Positions 1 to 6,130 of a DNA stretch of 6,363 nt are shown piece by piece. The position numbers were made by a program, and so were the translations under genes. Under the pieces are notes generated by a model that did not search any database, was not told the DNA's origin, and saw only the letters and a program-made list of their open reading frames with translations. The stretch lies in the NCBI GenBank assembly GCA_030636245.1, contig DAOVXI010000106.1, forward strand, positions 1 to 6,363, read 5' to 3'. Within the stretch, counting starts at the first letter, position 1. The number at the start of each line of letters is the position of its first letter. Source of the DNA: Deltaproteobacteria bacterium (lineage in GTDB: Bacteria; Desulfobacterota; GWC2-55-46; DRQE01).

Positions 1-1455
1 CCACTTCTCCCGCTCAACGTCTTTTGCCCTTTCATACCACTTCATTGCCTCATCATACTCACCGAAGCTATCCCATGCATACATAAAACCTGAATACATT
101 TTCTCGCCGATATAAAAGAACTCCTCGTCACTTAATGTTATTAAAAGTTTCCTGTTCTCCTCTGTTGCCGGTGCGTTTCTAAGGTTACTGACAAACTGTA
201 TCCCGCCAACAGCGTTATTACCCTTAACCAACATCTCTTCAAGATATACCCTTCTCGCTGCCGCCATCCAGTTCCTTCGAGCGATAATCTCACGGGCAGT
301 AAGGACGGAGTACTTAAAATAAGTATCCCTATCACCAATGTGACCTAGGTACGCATCAAGTTTTTCCAGGTTCTCAGGTATAAGATCTATCACCGGAAGA
401 GGCCATTCATAAACCGTATCCCTTAACTTGACCTCCTTGCCTTTATAATTACTTTTATCAGCAAGGGCAAGAGCAATGCGGGGAGCAGGTTCTTCATCCA
501 ACACTATCAGAGAAGCCGCCTCGTTAAGGCTCTCTTCAACCATGTCCCACTTTTCTTTTGTGTTTGTTTCTACAATAAAGCAAGCGAAGGCAAAAACAAT
601 CGTCACGCTAAGAGGCACCGCAAGAGACTTTATCCTGTCACGCAAAGAAATGCCGGATGGCATCATCGCAGACAACACACCGCCGGAAATAAAAGCATAA
701 ACAGTAAAAAAGACACCGGTGAAAATAAAATTTTGCGTAAAATAAGAGTAATCTATGCCATTTAAGTGAAAAGAAAAGTTCAAATATTCATATACATAAG
801 AGTAGTAATGATTAAGTAACGATATTATCGACAGTGTTATAATGCCTGCAACGATACCCCTGACCAACGACCCGAGCAGCGGGTTCTCTCCTAAGCGATA
901 CTTCAAGGCCAACGCCCCTTTATCCATCGAAAGGCAGTTTATATAACCACCGCCAGCGGTAAAGACAAATAATAAACCAAATAAAAGAGTTTCATAGAAA
1001 AATCTCGGAAAAGACAGTTTTCTTTGATCCACCGTAATAGCTTCGGTAATTAAGACAAGCAAACCGAATCCGATTATAATAAAGAGTATGCTCCGCCATC
1101 TGGCAAGCTTTAAGGCTCTTATTGCATGAATCTTTGAAATTACGAAGAGCAACGCATACAGGAAAATAAATAAGACAACAGAAATAGCAACTAGTATAAA
1201 TAACAGATTTATTACTGACCTTACTGAAAAACCATTTAAAAACCCGTAGAAGCCAGTTTCAATACCGCTAACCAACAAACTATACCGGTTCATTGGTACA
1301 ATATAAGACTCAACACCAACGAACATTACATAAAATGATCCTAAAAACACAATACTGATTAACACACCAAGAAAGCCGAACACACCTGATACAAAAAGCG
1401 TTCGCTTAACCGGCGAATTGATATTATCAATCCTATTTATAAGTTTTTTGAACAT
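1..1455 (-). CDS. Polytopic membrane protein with C-terminal TPR-like region, partial, family not recognised
   Basis: One frame stays open from ATG at 1455 to the left edge: 485 codons, no stop, so the C-terminus is missing. Hydrophobic segments lie at about residues 20-47, 82-107, 121-140, 153-174, 197-215, 241-263 and 278-295. Basic loops at 2-19, 108-121 and 271-277 would be cytoplasmic by the positive-inside rule. This puts the N-terminus inside and the soluble part from 297 onward outside the membrane. The 216-240 loop is rich in tyrosine and phenylalanine. Near the cut end, residues 456-478 resemble a tetratricopeptide helix pair (AWDSFGEYDEAMKWYERA), so the tail may bind another protein. 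AAGGA 4-5 bases before the ATG supports the start. The gene is markedly AT-rich: 14 of 60 bases at 721-780 are G or C. It is divergent from the DUF4197 gene. No catalytic motif is visible and I assign no function. Confidence 0.85.
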   Translation of the reverse strand, partial: MFKKLINRIDNINSPVKRTLFVSGVFGFLGVLISIVFLGSFYVMFVGVESYIVPMNRYSLLVSGIETGFYGFLNGFSVRSVINLLFILVAISVVLFIFLYALLFVISKIHAIRALKLARWRSILFIIIGFGLLVLITEAITVDQRKLSFPRFFYETLLFGLLFVFTAGGGYINCLSMDKGALALKYRLGENPLLGSLVRGIVAGIITLSIISLLNHYYSYVYEYLNFSFHLNGIDYSYFTQNFIFTGVFFTVYAFISGGVLSAMMPSGISLRDRIKSLAVPLSVTIVFAFACFIVETNTKEKWDMVEESLNEAASLIVLDEEPAPRIALALADKSNYKGKEVKLRDTVYEWPLPVIDLIPENLEKLDAYLGHIGDRDTYFKYSVLTAREIIARRNWMAAARRVYLEEMLVKGNNAVGGIQFVSNLRNAPATEENRKLLITLSDEEFFYIGEKMYSGFMYAWDSFGEYDEAMKWYERAKDVEREKW

Positions 1456-1483
1456 GAGATCCTTAAAAAGTTTCGTGCATCCA

Positions 1484-1499
1484 CGCAGCGAAAGCTGCG
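1484..1499. repeat. Short perfect inverted repeat (6-bp stem, 4-base loop) in the leader of the membrane-protein gene
   Basis: CGCAGC at 1484-1489 pairs perfectly with GCTGCG at 1494-1499. The loop reads GAAA (a GNRA tetraloop) on the plus strand and TTTC on the minus strand. With the predicted minus-strand start near 1500, the hairpin would sit at the extreme 5' end of the membrane-protein mRNA. Known roles for such elements are mRNA stabilisation or an operator for a dimeric regulator; either is inference here. No T-run follows, so it is not an intrinsic terminator. Confidence 0.6.
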
Positions 1500-1506
1500 A
1501 CACCCC

Positions 1507-1536
1507 AGTATACCAATTACCCTCTCCAAATAACAA
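1507..1536 (-). promoter_or_regulatory. Sigma-70-type extended -10 promoter for the membrane-protein gene
   Basis: On the minus strand, TTGTTA (1536-1531, 4/6 to consensus) is followed after 18 bases by TATACT (1512-1507, 5/6). TGG directly before it supplies the TGn extended -10 element. Predicted +1 is near 1500, giving a leader of about 45 bases before ATG 1455. Its -35 box directly abuts that of the divergent DUF4197 promoter. Motif match only. Confidence 0.55.
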
Positions 1537-1566
1537 TAGACAAGACTCAACGCATTGGAATATAAT
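1537..1566 (+). promoter_or_regulatory. Sigma-70-type promoter for the DUF4197-UPF0173 operon, probable leaderless start
   Basis: TAGACA (1537-1542, 5/6 to consensus) and a perfect TATAAT (1561-1566) are separated by 18 bases. The expected transcription start, 6-9 bases beyond the -10, is 1572-1575, on or next to the tandem ATG codons at 1573 and 1576. The mRNA would therefore have almost no leader, consistent with the absence of a Shine-Dalgarno. Confidence 0.6.
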
Positions 1567-1575
1567 GTTGTCATG

Positions 1576-2328
1576 ATGAAAAAAACAACAAAGAAGATTA
1601 CCATTATGGCGGTAAGCGCGCTTATGCTTACCGTATCGATCGTTACCGTATCCTGCGCCGGATTCCTTGACGAGCTCAAGAAAGAGCTCCCCATGGATCT
1701 TTCCATAGGACAAGAAAAAGGACTTAACGAGCGGACCATCATAGACGGGTTGAAGGAAGCCCTGAGCGTCAGCACAGAGAACGCGGTAAAAACTACCTCT
1801 AAGACAAACGGCTACTTCAAAAATCCTGAGATAAAGATACCCATACCGCCGAAGATAGAAAAGGTCGGTGAAACCCTCAGGAAGGCCGGCTTTAATAAAC
1901 AGGTCGATGAATTTATCCTGAGCATGAACCGGGCCGCCGAAAAGGCCGCTCCCAAGGCTGCCTCTATTTTTGTTGATGCCATAAAAAGGATGAGCTTTGA
2001 TGACGCGCGGGGAATACTTGACGGTGGCGACACAGCCGCAACAGAGTACTTTCAAAGAAAGTCGAGCGTAAAGATAGCTGATGAGTTTCGCCCTGTCATA
2101 ACCGAGGCGATGGACAGTGTCGGGGCAACCAAAAACTTCAAGAAGATAATGGATATCTATAAGAAGATACCCTTCACAGAATCGAAGTCAATTGACCTTG
2201 ACGAGTACGTAACAGAGCTTGCGACAAACGGATTATTCCTGATGCTCGGCAACGAAGAAAAGAAAATAAGAAAAGACCCTGCCGCGCGTGTAACAGAGCT
2301 TCTCAAAAAAGTATTCGGAGGTAAATAA
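1576..2328 (+). CDS. DUF4197 family exported protein
   Basis: The product is 250 residues from ATG 1576 (ATG 1573 adds one Met). It begins with a signal peptide: basic K2, K3, K6, K7 and a hydrophobic core at about 8-25. Cleavage could be by signal peptidase I after S26-C27-A28. It could instead be a lipoprotein at C27, though the T-V-S-C lipobox is imperfect at -3. The mature part matches DUF4197 (PF13852): GLKEAL at 58-63, GYFKNPEIKIPIPP at 79-92, MNRAAEKAAPKA at 117-128, then DDARGIL and the TAATEYF segment at 142-160. It looks mostly helical, and the C-terminal helix 211-248 ends in KKVFGGK. Members are periplasmic or envelope proteins of unknown role. An in-frame TTG at 1555 is rejected as start because TATAAT would then be coding. 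The gene leads a two-gene operon, 7 bases before the hydrolase gene. Confidence 0.88.
   Translation: MKKTTKKITIMAVSALMLTVSIVTVSCAGFLDELKKELPMDLSIGQEKGLNERTIIDGLKEALSVSTENAVKTTSKTNGYFKNPEIKIPIPPKIEKVGETLRKAGFNKQVDEFILSMNRAAEKAAPKAASIFVDAIKRMSFDDARGILDGGDTAATEYFQRKSSVKIADEFRPVITEAMDSVGATKNFKKIMDIYKKIPFTESKSIDLDEYVTELATNGLFLMLGNEEKKIRKDPAARVTELLKKVFGGK
2317..2321 (+). promoter_or_regulatory. Shine-Dalgarno of the UPF0173 gene, inside the end of the DUF4197 gene, with long spacing
   Basis: GGAGG lies in the last codons of the upstream gene, 14 bases before ATG 2336, longer than the usual 5-9. No in-frame ATG, GTG or TTG lies closer, and the UPF0173 family begins at this Met (MNITYNGHSCF). Translation probably depends on coupling: ribosomes ending at TAA 2326-2328 are next to the start. 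Confidence 0.45.
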
Positions 2329-2335
2329 TACCAAG

Positions 2336-2998
2336 ATGAATATAACCTATAACGGTCACTCGTGCTTTACCCTTGAGTCCAACGGAAAGAGCGTCATAAT
2401 AGACCCCTTCCTGAAAGATAACCCTTCAGCAAAGATAAAGCCGGAGGATGTCAAGGTTGACGCGGTGCTCGTCACCCACGGCCACGCAGACCACTTGGGC
2501 GACGCGGTGGAGATAGCAAAGCAGAACGACTGCCAGATAATCGCCCCCTTTGAGCTTGTGAACTACTGCACGGAACGTGGTGCCAAAGGCCACCCCATGC
2601 ACATTGGCGGCGCTCACGACTTTCCTTTCGGTAACGTTAAGCTCACTATAGCTTTCCACGGTTCGACCACCGACACGGGAGCGGTTGGCAACCCCTGCGG
2701 CCTTGTCGTAACGATGGACAACACATCTGTCTATCACGCCGGAGACACCGGGCTTTTCGGGGATATGGCAATGATCGGCCCCGTGGACTGCGCGCTGTTA
2801 CCCATAGGCGATAACTTCACCATGGGCATAGACGATGCGGTCAAAGCAGTCGGGCTAATTAAACCAAAACTCACCGTCCCAATGCACTATGGCACCTGGG
2901 AGATAATCGAACAGGATCCGTATGAATTTACCGAAAAACTCGAAAAAACAGGGGCAAAAGGCCGTGTTATGAAGGCTGGAGATACAATAGAGATATAA
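2336..2998 (+). CDS. UPF0173 family metal-dependent hydrolase (metallo-beta-lactamase fold)
   Basis: A complete cytoplasmic protein of 220 residues with no signal peptide, the normal length for UPF0173 (relatives include B. subtilis YtkL). The N-terminus MNITYNGHSCF is the family signature. Metal ligands of the fold are visible: H48-x-H50-x-D52-H53 (THGHADHLGD), H108, D137 in HAGDT (134-138), and H184 in PMHYGTW (182-188). This predicts a two-metal hydrolytic centre of the beta-lactamase/RNase Z superfamily. The physiological substrate of this subfamily is not known to me, so no reaction is claimed. It is co-transcribed with the DUF4197 gene. No clear terminator follows, so read-through into rpmB is possible. 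Its coding sequence is GC-rich compared with the left end (40 of 60 bases at 2461-2520). Confidence 0.93.
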   Translation: MNITYNGHSCFTLESNGKSVIIDPFLKDNPSAKIKPEDVKVDAVLVTHGHADHLGDAVEIAKQNDCQIIAPFELVNYCTERGAKGHPMHIGGAHDFPFGNVKLTIAFHGSTTDTGAVGNPCGLVVTMDNTSVYHAGDTGLFGDMAMIGPVDCALLPIGDNFTMGIDDAVKAVGLIKPKLTVPMHYGTWEIIEQDPYEFTEKLEKTGAKGRVMKAGDTIEI

Positions 2999-3024
2999 AA
3001 ACCCTCTTTTCGGGCAAATTCCCC

Positions 3025-3053
3025 TTGATTTTGCATTTTTACCATGATATTAT
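3025..3053 (+). promoter_or_regulatory. Sigma-70-type extended -10 promoter of rpmB
   Basis: TTGATT (3025-3030) and TATTAT (3048-3053, 5/6) are spaced by exactly 17 bases, with TGA before the -10 giving the extended TGn motif. Predicted +1 is near 3060, so rpmB would have a leader of about 58 bases ending in a strong Shine-Dalgarno. This gives rpmB its own strong promoter independent of the upstream operon. Confidence 0.65.
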
Positions 3054-3117
3054 TTCCAGATTCACCAAGGTATTAATAATAAACGATATAAAGCAGTAAG
3101 AAAGAAGGAGAGAGAAA

Positions 3118-3309
3118 ATGGCAGCAAGATGTTATAAATGTGAAAAGGGTCCGGTAGCGGGCAATAATGTAAGTCACGCCAACAACAAAACAAAAAGGCG
3201 TTGGAACCCTAACCTCCAGCGTGTTAAGATAACCGAGAACGGCACCAATAAGCGCGTAAGGGTATGTTCAAGGTGTATCCGCTCAGGCGCAGTAACAAAA
3301 GCCGCCTAA
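3118..3309 (+). CDS. rpmB: 50S ribosomal protein bL28 (zinc-binding form)
   Basis: A complete 63-residue basic protein that is part of the large ribosomal subunit. The family core VSHANNKTKRRWNPNLQ is at 18-34 and the basic strand KRVRVC at 45-50. Two CxxC pairs, C5/C8 and C50/C53, are intact, so this is the C+ (zinc ribbon) paralogue, which normally needs zinc for stability. Zinc-free C- copies replace it under Zur control in some bacteria; none is seen here. AAGGAG at 3105-3110, 7 bases before the ATG, is a strong ribosome site as expected for a ribosomal protein. The gene is monocistronic, with its own promoter upstream and a terminator about 60 bases after the stop, and is convergent with ridA. 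Confidence 0.97.
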   Translation: MAARCYKCEKGPVAGNNVSHANNKTKRRWNPNLQRVKITENGTNKRVRVCSRCIRSGAVTKAA

Positions 3310-3367
3310 GGGGCTAAGTAGTGGGGCAAGAAATCTTACTGACTGCAACAACAATTTAATAAATAAC

Positions 3368-3398
3368 AAAGGGGCCTTTTCATAAAGGCCCTTTTTTT
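3368..3398. terminator. Intrinsic terminator between rpmB and ridA, probably bidirectional
   Basis: GGGCCTTT (3372-3379) pairs with AAAGGCCC (3384-3391) around the loop TCAT. One G-T and three A-T pairs extend the stem to about 12 bp (3368-3395). Seven T residues (3392-3398) follow on the plus strand, an excellent rpmB terminator. On the minus strand the stem is followed by a broken T-rich tail (CTTTGTTATTT), so it can also end the rel-ridA transcript, less efficiently. Confidence 0.9.
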
Positions 3399-3417
3399 AT
3401 TTCATTTTTATAAAATA

Positions 3418-3798
3418 CTAACCAACAAGTACGGCATCAACCTCAACGCTTACGCCTTTTGGCAGCTCCTTCACGCCAACCGTAGCACGTGCCGGGTAAG
3501 GCTCGTTAAAGAACAAAGCGTACACCTCGTTCATCAAAGCGAACTCACCCAGATCGGTCATATAGACAGTAACCTTCACAACATCATCGATCAATAGGCC
3601 GCTTTCCTTTATGACGGCAGTAAGGTTATCGAAGACCCTTTTTGTCTGCTCTTTGATCCCGCCTGAGATGACCTCGCCCGTTGCCGGATCTATCGGTATC
3701 TGTCCGGACAAAAAAACCATATTACCGCTACGCACCGCCTGGCTATACGGGCCTATCGCCTCGGGCGCGTTATCTGTTCTTATCTCTTCCATTCCCAA
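3418..3798 (-). CDS. ridA: RidA family 2-iminobutanoate/2-iminopropanoate deaminase
   Basis: A complete 126-residue protein of the RidA/YjgF/YER057c family, usually a cytosolic homotrimer. It hydrolyses reactive enamine/imine intermediates released by PLP enzymes such as threonine dehydratase, protecting other PLP enzymes from damage. Active-site landmarks are present: GPYSQAV at 16-22 with Y18, FLSGQIPIDP at 29-38, N90, R104 in PARATVGV (the arginine that binds the substrate carboxylate) and E119 near the C-terminus. It therefore looks like a true deaminase rather than an arginine-less paralogue. The start is most likely TTG at 3798, because GGAGGG lies 8 bases upstream; ATG at 3792 would be 14 bases away and shorten the protein by two residues. 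It begins 15 bases after the rel stop, and the rel-ridA operon is tight. Confidence 0.95.
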   Translation of the reverse strand: MGMEEIRTDNAPEAIGPYSQAVRSGNMVFLSGQIPIDPATGEVISGGIKEQTKRVFDNLTAVIKESGLLIDDVVKVTVYMTDLGEFALMNEVYALFFNEPYPARATVGVKELPKGVSVEVDAVLVG

Positions 3799-3806
3799 CT
3801 TAAAGT

Positions 3807-3812
3807 CCCTCC
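3807..3812 (-). promoter_or_regulatory. Shine-Dalgarno that favours a TTG start for ridA
   Basis: GGAGGG on the minus strand fills most of the 15-base gap between the rel stop codon (3816-3814) and TTG 3798. Spacing is 8 bases to the TTG, which is optimal, and 14 bases to the next in-frame ATG at 3792. Homologue N-termini vary by a couple of residues here, so they do not settle the choice. Confidence 0.6.
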
Positions 3813-3813
3813 G

Positions 3814-6024
3814 TTAACTTGCGACCCTTCTAAGTGGTTTACCGTGCTTATCAAAACCAACCCTCTTGACCTTTATGACCTTCTTGATATCCTTAAGCGC
3901 CCTTATAACATTTCTCAGGTGAACAATATCGCGCACTGAAACATCAAAGGCACAGACGGCCCTGTTATCGCTCGTGCTCCTTACCTTTGCGCTCGCTATG
4001 TTTGCGTCCTGCTCCTTAAGCGCTATGGCGATATCCGCCAGGAGTCCGACATCGTTCTTGCAGAAGACGACTATCTTAACAGGCGTGACACGCTCGGCGC
4101 CCTCTTCCCACTCAACATCAATCCTTCTCTCGTAATCAGAACTTAAAAGACTCGGGCAGTCATATGAATGAACAAGTATTCCCCGCTCGGGCGTAAGGTA
4201 GCCGGTTATCTCATCACCTGGAAGCGGGTTACAGCAATTCGCTATATTTACCATAAAGTCTCCAGCGCCCTTAACGATCACGGAAGGCCTCTTTTTGTCT
4301 TGGCTCGACTTTGCCGCGGGCCTTATCCTGTTAAGCATCTGCCTGAAGACCGATCTCTTTACGGCTCCGTCCTCCTTTAAAAGCTCCGGAGGAACTATCT
4401 TAGAGACCACCTGGCCCGGTGTTATCTTGCCGAAGCCCACATTAAGGATAAGTTTCTCATCCGAATCATAGCCCAGCGGCTCTCCTGCTTTCTCCTGAAG
4501 CTCACCCTTCTCGATAAGCTCATCAAAGTTAAAGCCATACATCAGGAAGGCTTTCCTTAAAAGTTCATGCCCAAGCTCAAAGCTCTCCTTTCGCTCAGCA
4601 GCGTTTATCCATTGCTTTATCCTGTTCCTCGCTCTCGATGTCGCGACGAAACCAATCCACTCCGCATTGGGTCTGGCGTCTTCTCTTGTCTCTATCTCAA
4701 CAAAGTCACCGTTGCGTAACGTATAACTCAGGGGCACTCTCCGCCCGTTCACACGAGCGTTAACACAGCTATGTCCTATGTCGGTATGAATGGAGTATGC
4801 AAAGTCTATGGGCGTAGAGCCTGCCGGGAGTTCCCGTACCTCACCCTGCGGGGTAAAGACAAAGACCTCATCGGGAAATAGATCGACCTTGAGTGTTTCA
4901 AGGAACTCGCTTGAGTCCTTAACATCCTTTTGCATCTCAAGCATCTGGCTTAACCACGAAAGCCCGGCGTGATAGGTATCGGATATCTTCTCGCCGTCCT
5001 TATACTTCCAGTGTGCCGCGACTCCGTACTCGGAGACAAGATGCATATTACGGGTTCTTATCTGCACCTCCATCATCTCTCCATAGGGACCTATGACGGT
5101 CGTATGCAACGACTGATACATGTTTGCCTTTGGTATGGCGATATAGTCCTTGAACCTTCCCGGAACAGGTTTCCATGTGGAGTGGACCATCCCAAGCAAT
5201 GGGTAGCAATCATCCTCATTCTCAACTATTACCCTGAATGCAAGCATGTCATGAAGGTCGTCGAAATCAATATCACGCTCCTGCATCTTTTTGTAGATAC
5301 TATATCTATGCTTAACCCTGCCGCTTACCTCTCCCTCGATGCCGGCTTCCCTGAGCTTGGTCTCAATAACCTCCCTTACCCTTGCTATGTACTTTTCCTT
5401 TTCTTCACGCTTACGGCTAACGTTCTTCTCTATCCACGCGTATCTTTCGGGATCAATGTACTTAAAGGCAAGGTCCTCAAGCTCTGTCTTTATCCAACCC
5501 ACCCCGAGCCTGTTGGCAAGAGGCGCGTATATATCCATTGTCTCCTGAGCTATCACGGTCTGCTTCTCCGGGCTCAGCGCGTCAAGGGTACGCATATTGT
5601 GAAGCCTGTCGGCAAGTTTTATGATAACGACCCTGATGTCCCTCGCCATGGCAAGGATCATCTTTCTTATGCTCTCGGCTTCCCTTACCTTTTTGTTCTC
5701 ATAACTCATCTGTCCAAGCTTTGTCAGCCCATCGACCAAAAGAGAGATATCGGGGCCGAAAAGCTCCTCGATCTGCTCAATTGTCGTGTGTGTGTCCTCG
5801 ACCGTGTCATGCAAAAGCCCTGTGGCAACACACTTCGGGTCCATCTTAAGCTCGGTCAGGATGTTTGCAACCTCTATGGGATGGACAAGATACTCCTCAC
5901 CGCTCATCCGTGTCTGCCCCGCGTGCTCCTTGGCGGAAAAGACATAGGCCTTTCTTATGACATCAAGGTCAGCCTCTGGCGAGTAGGAAGAAACCTTCTC
6001 TATTATGTCGTCCAAACGTATCAT
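3814..6024 (-). CDS. rel: Bifunctional (p)ppGpp synthetase/hydrolase, Rel/SpoT type
   Basis: A complete 736-residue long RSH enzyme that makes and degrades the stringent-response alarmone (p)ppGpp. Domains in order are: HD hydrolase at about 25-180, with H48, H72-D73, E76-D77 (HDTVED) and D139 all present; synthetase at about 235-345, with RVKHRYSIYKK, D259, YQSLHTTV (303-310) and E319 in EVQIRTR; TGS at about 383-445; a helical linker; a zinc-finger/conserved-cysteine region with C597, C598 and C623; and ACT at about 647-722. The synthetase loop reads RFKD (290-293), the RxKD form of bifunctional enzymes rather than the ExDD of synthetase-only RelA. With an intact HD site this predicts both activities, so it may be the organism's sole long RSH. 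GAGG at 6037-6034, 9 bases before ATG 6024, supports the start. It is first gene of the rel-ridA operon and divergent from the PBP gene. Confidence 0.97.
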   Translation of the reverse strand: MIRLDDIIEKVSSYSPEADLDVIRKAYVFSAKEHAGQTRMSGEEYLVHPIEVANILTELKMDPKCVATGLLHDTVEDTHTTIEQIEELFGPDISLLVDGLTKLGQMSYENKKVREAESIRKMILAMARDIRVVIIKLADRLHNMRTLDALSPEKQTVIAQETMDIYAPLANRLGVGWIKTELEDLAFKYIDPERYAWIEKNVSRKREEKEKYIARVREVIETKLREAGIEGEVSGRVKHRYSIYKKMQERDIDFDDLHDMLAFRVIVENEDDCYPLLGMVHSTWKPVPGRFKDYIAIPKANMYQSLHTTVIGPYGEMMEVQIRTRNMHLVSEYGVAAHWKYKDGEKISDTYHAGLSWLSQMLEMQKDVKDSSEFLETLKVDLFPDEVFVFTPQGEVRELPAGSTPIDFAYSIHTDIGHSCVNARVNGRRVPLSYTLRNGDFVEIETREDARPNAEWIGFVATSRARNRIKQWINAAERKESFELGHELLRKAFLMYGFNFDELIEKGELQEKAGEPLGYDSDEKLILNVGFGKITPGQVVSKIVPPELLKEDGAVKRSVFRQMLNRIRPAAKSSQDKKRPSVIVKGAGDFMVNIANCCNPLPGDEITGYLTPERGILVHSYDCPSLLSSDYERRIDVEWEEGAERVTPVKIVVFCKNDVGLLADIAIALKEQDANIASAKVRSTSDNRAVCAFDVSVRDIVHLRNVIRALKDIKKVIKVKRVGFDKHGKPLRRVAS

Positions 6025-6042
6025 TTAAGTGTACCTCTTAAT

Positions 6043-6071
6043 AATTTACCCTAATTTCACTGATTTTTCAA
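6043..6071 (-). promoter_or_regulatory. Candidate sigma-70-type promoter of the rel-ridA operon
   Basis: On the minus strand TTGAAA (6071-6066, 5/6) and TAAATT (6048-6043, 4/6) are separated by exactly 17 bases. Predicted +1 is near 6036, leaving a leader of only about a dozen bases that still contains most of the GAGG ribosome site. If +1 were a few bases later the Shine-Dalgarno would be cut, so the start needs mapping. Confidence 0.5.
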
Positions 6072-6101
6072 TACCATGTGGCCTTTAAGCTCTCCTCATA
6101 C

Positions 6102-6130
6102 TTGATTTAAAGTGCTTTTTTTGATAAATT
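6102..6130 (+). promoter_or_regulatory. Extended -10 promoter of the PBP gene, probable leaderless start
   Basis: TTGATT (6102-6107) and TAAATT (6125-6130) are spaced by 17 bases, with TGA before the -10 supplying the TGn element. The -35 hexamer and the TGA extension are the same as in the rpmB promoter. Expected +1 is 6136-6139; the ATG is at 6139 and no Shine-Dalgarno is present, so the mRNA is probably leaderless or nearly so. Confidence 0.5.

Noticed and set aside
1555..1575. TTG at 1555 as an upstream start of the DUF4197 protein
   Set aside because: No Shine-Dalgarno, it would place a perfect TATAAT inside the coding region, and the extra residues (EYNVV) would put a non-basic stretch before a normal signal peptide.
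1600..1660. A firm lipoprotein assignment for the DUF4197 protein
   Set aside because: C27 is in a plausible place, but the -3 residue is threonine and an S-C-A signal peptidase I site overlaps it. Both options are left open.
1437..1775. A 112-codon minus-strand frame overlapping the left promoter region
   Set aside because: It covers both divergent promoters and the signal-peptide region of the DUF4197 gene in antisense, and the 1455 start of the membrane gene in another frame has a much better ribosome site and length.
2426..2737. A 103-codon minus-strand frame within the UPF0173 gene
   Set aside because: It is antisense to the metal-binding motifs of a clearly real gene; it has no recognisable domain.
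2999..3024. Possible terminator after the UPF0173 gene
   Set aside because: Only 3-4 bp stems (CCC/GGG) can be drawn and no proper T-run follows, so I do not call it.
4969..6054. A 361-codon open frame antisense to rel
   Set aside because: It lies opposite the conserved Rel HD and synthetase domains, its translation has no family features, and it has no ribosome site of its own. Long antisense frames are a common by-product of codon bias.
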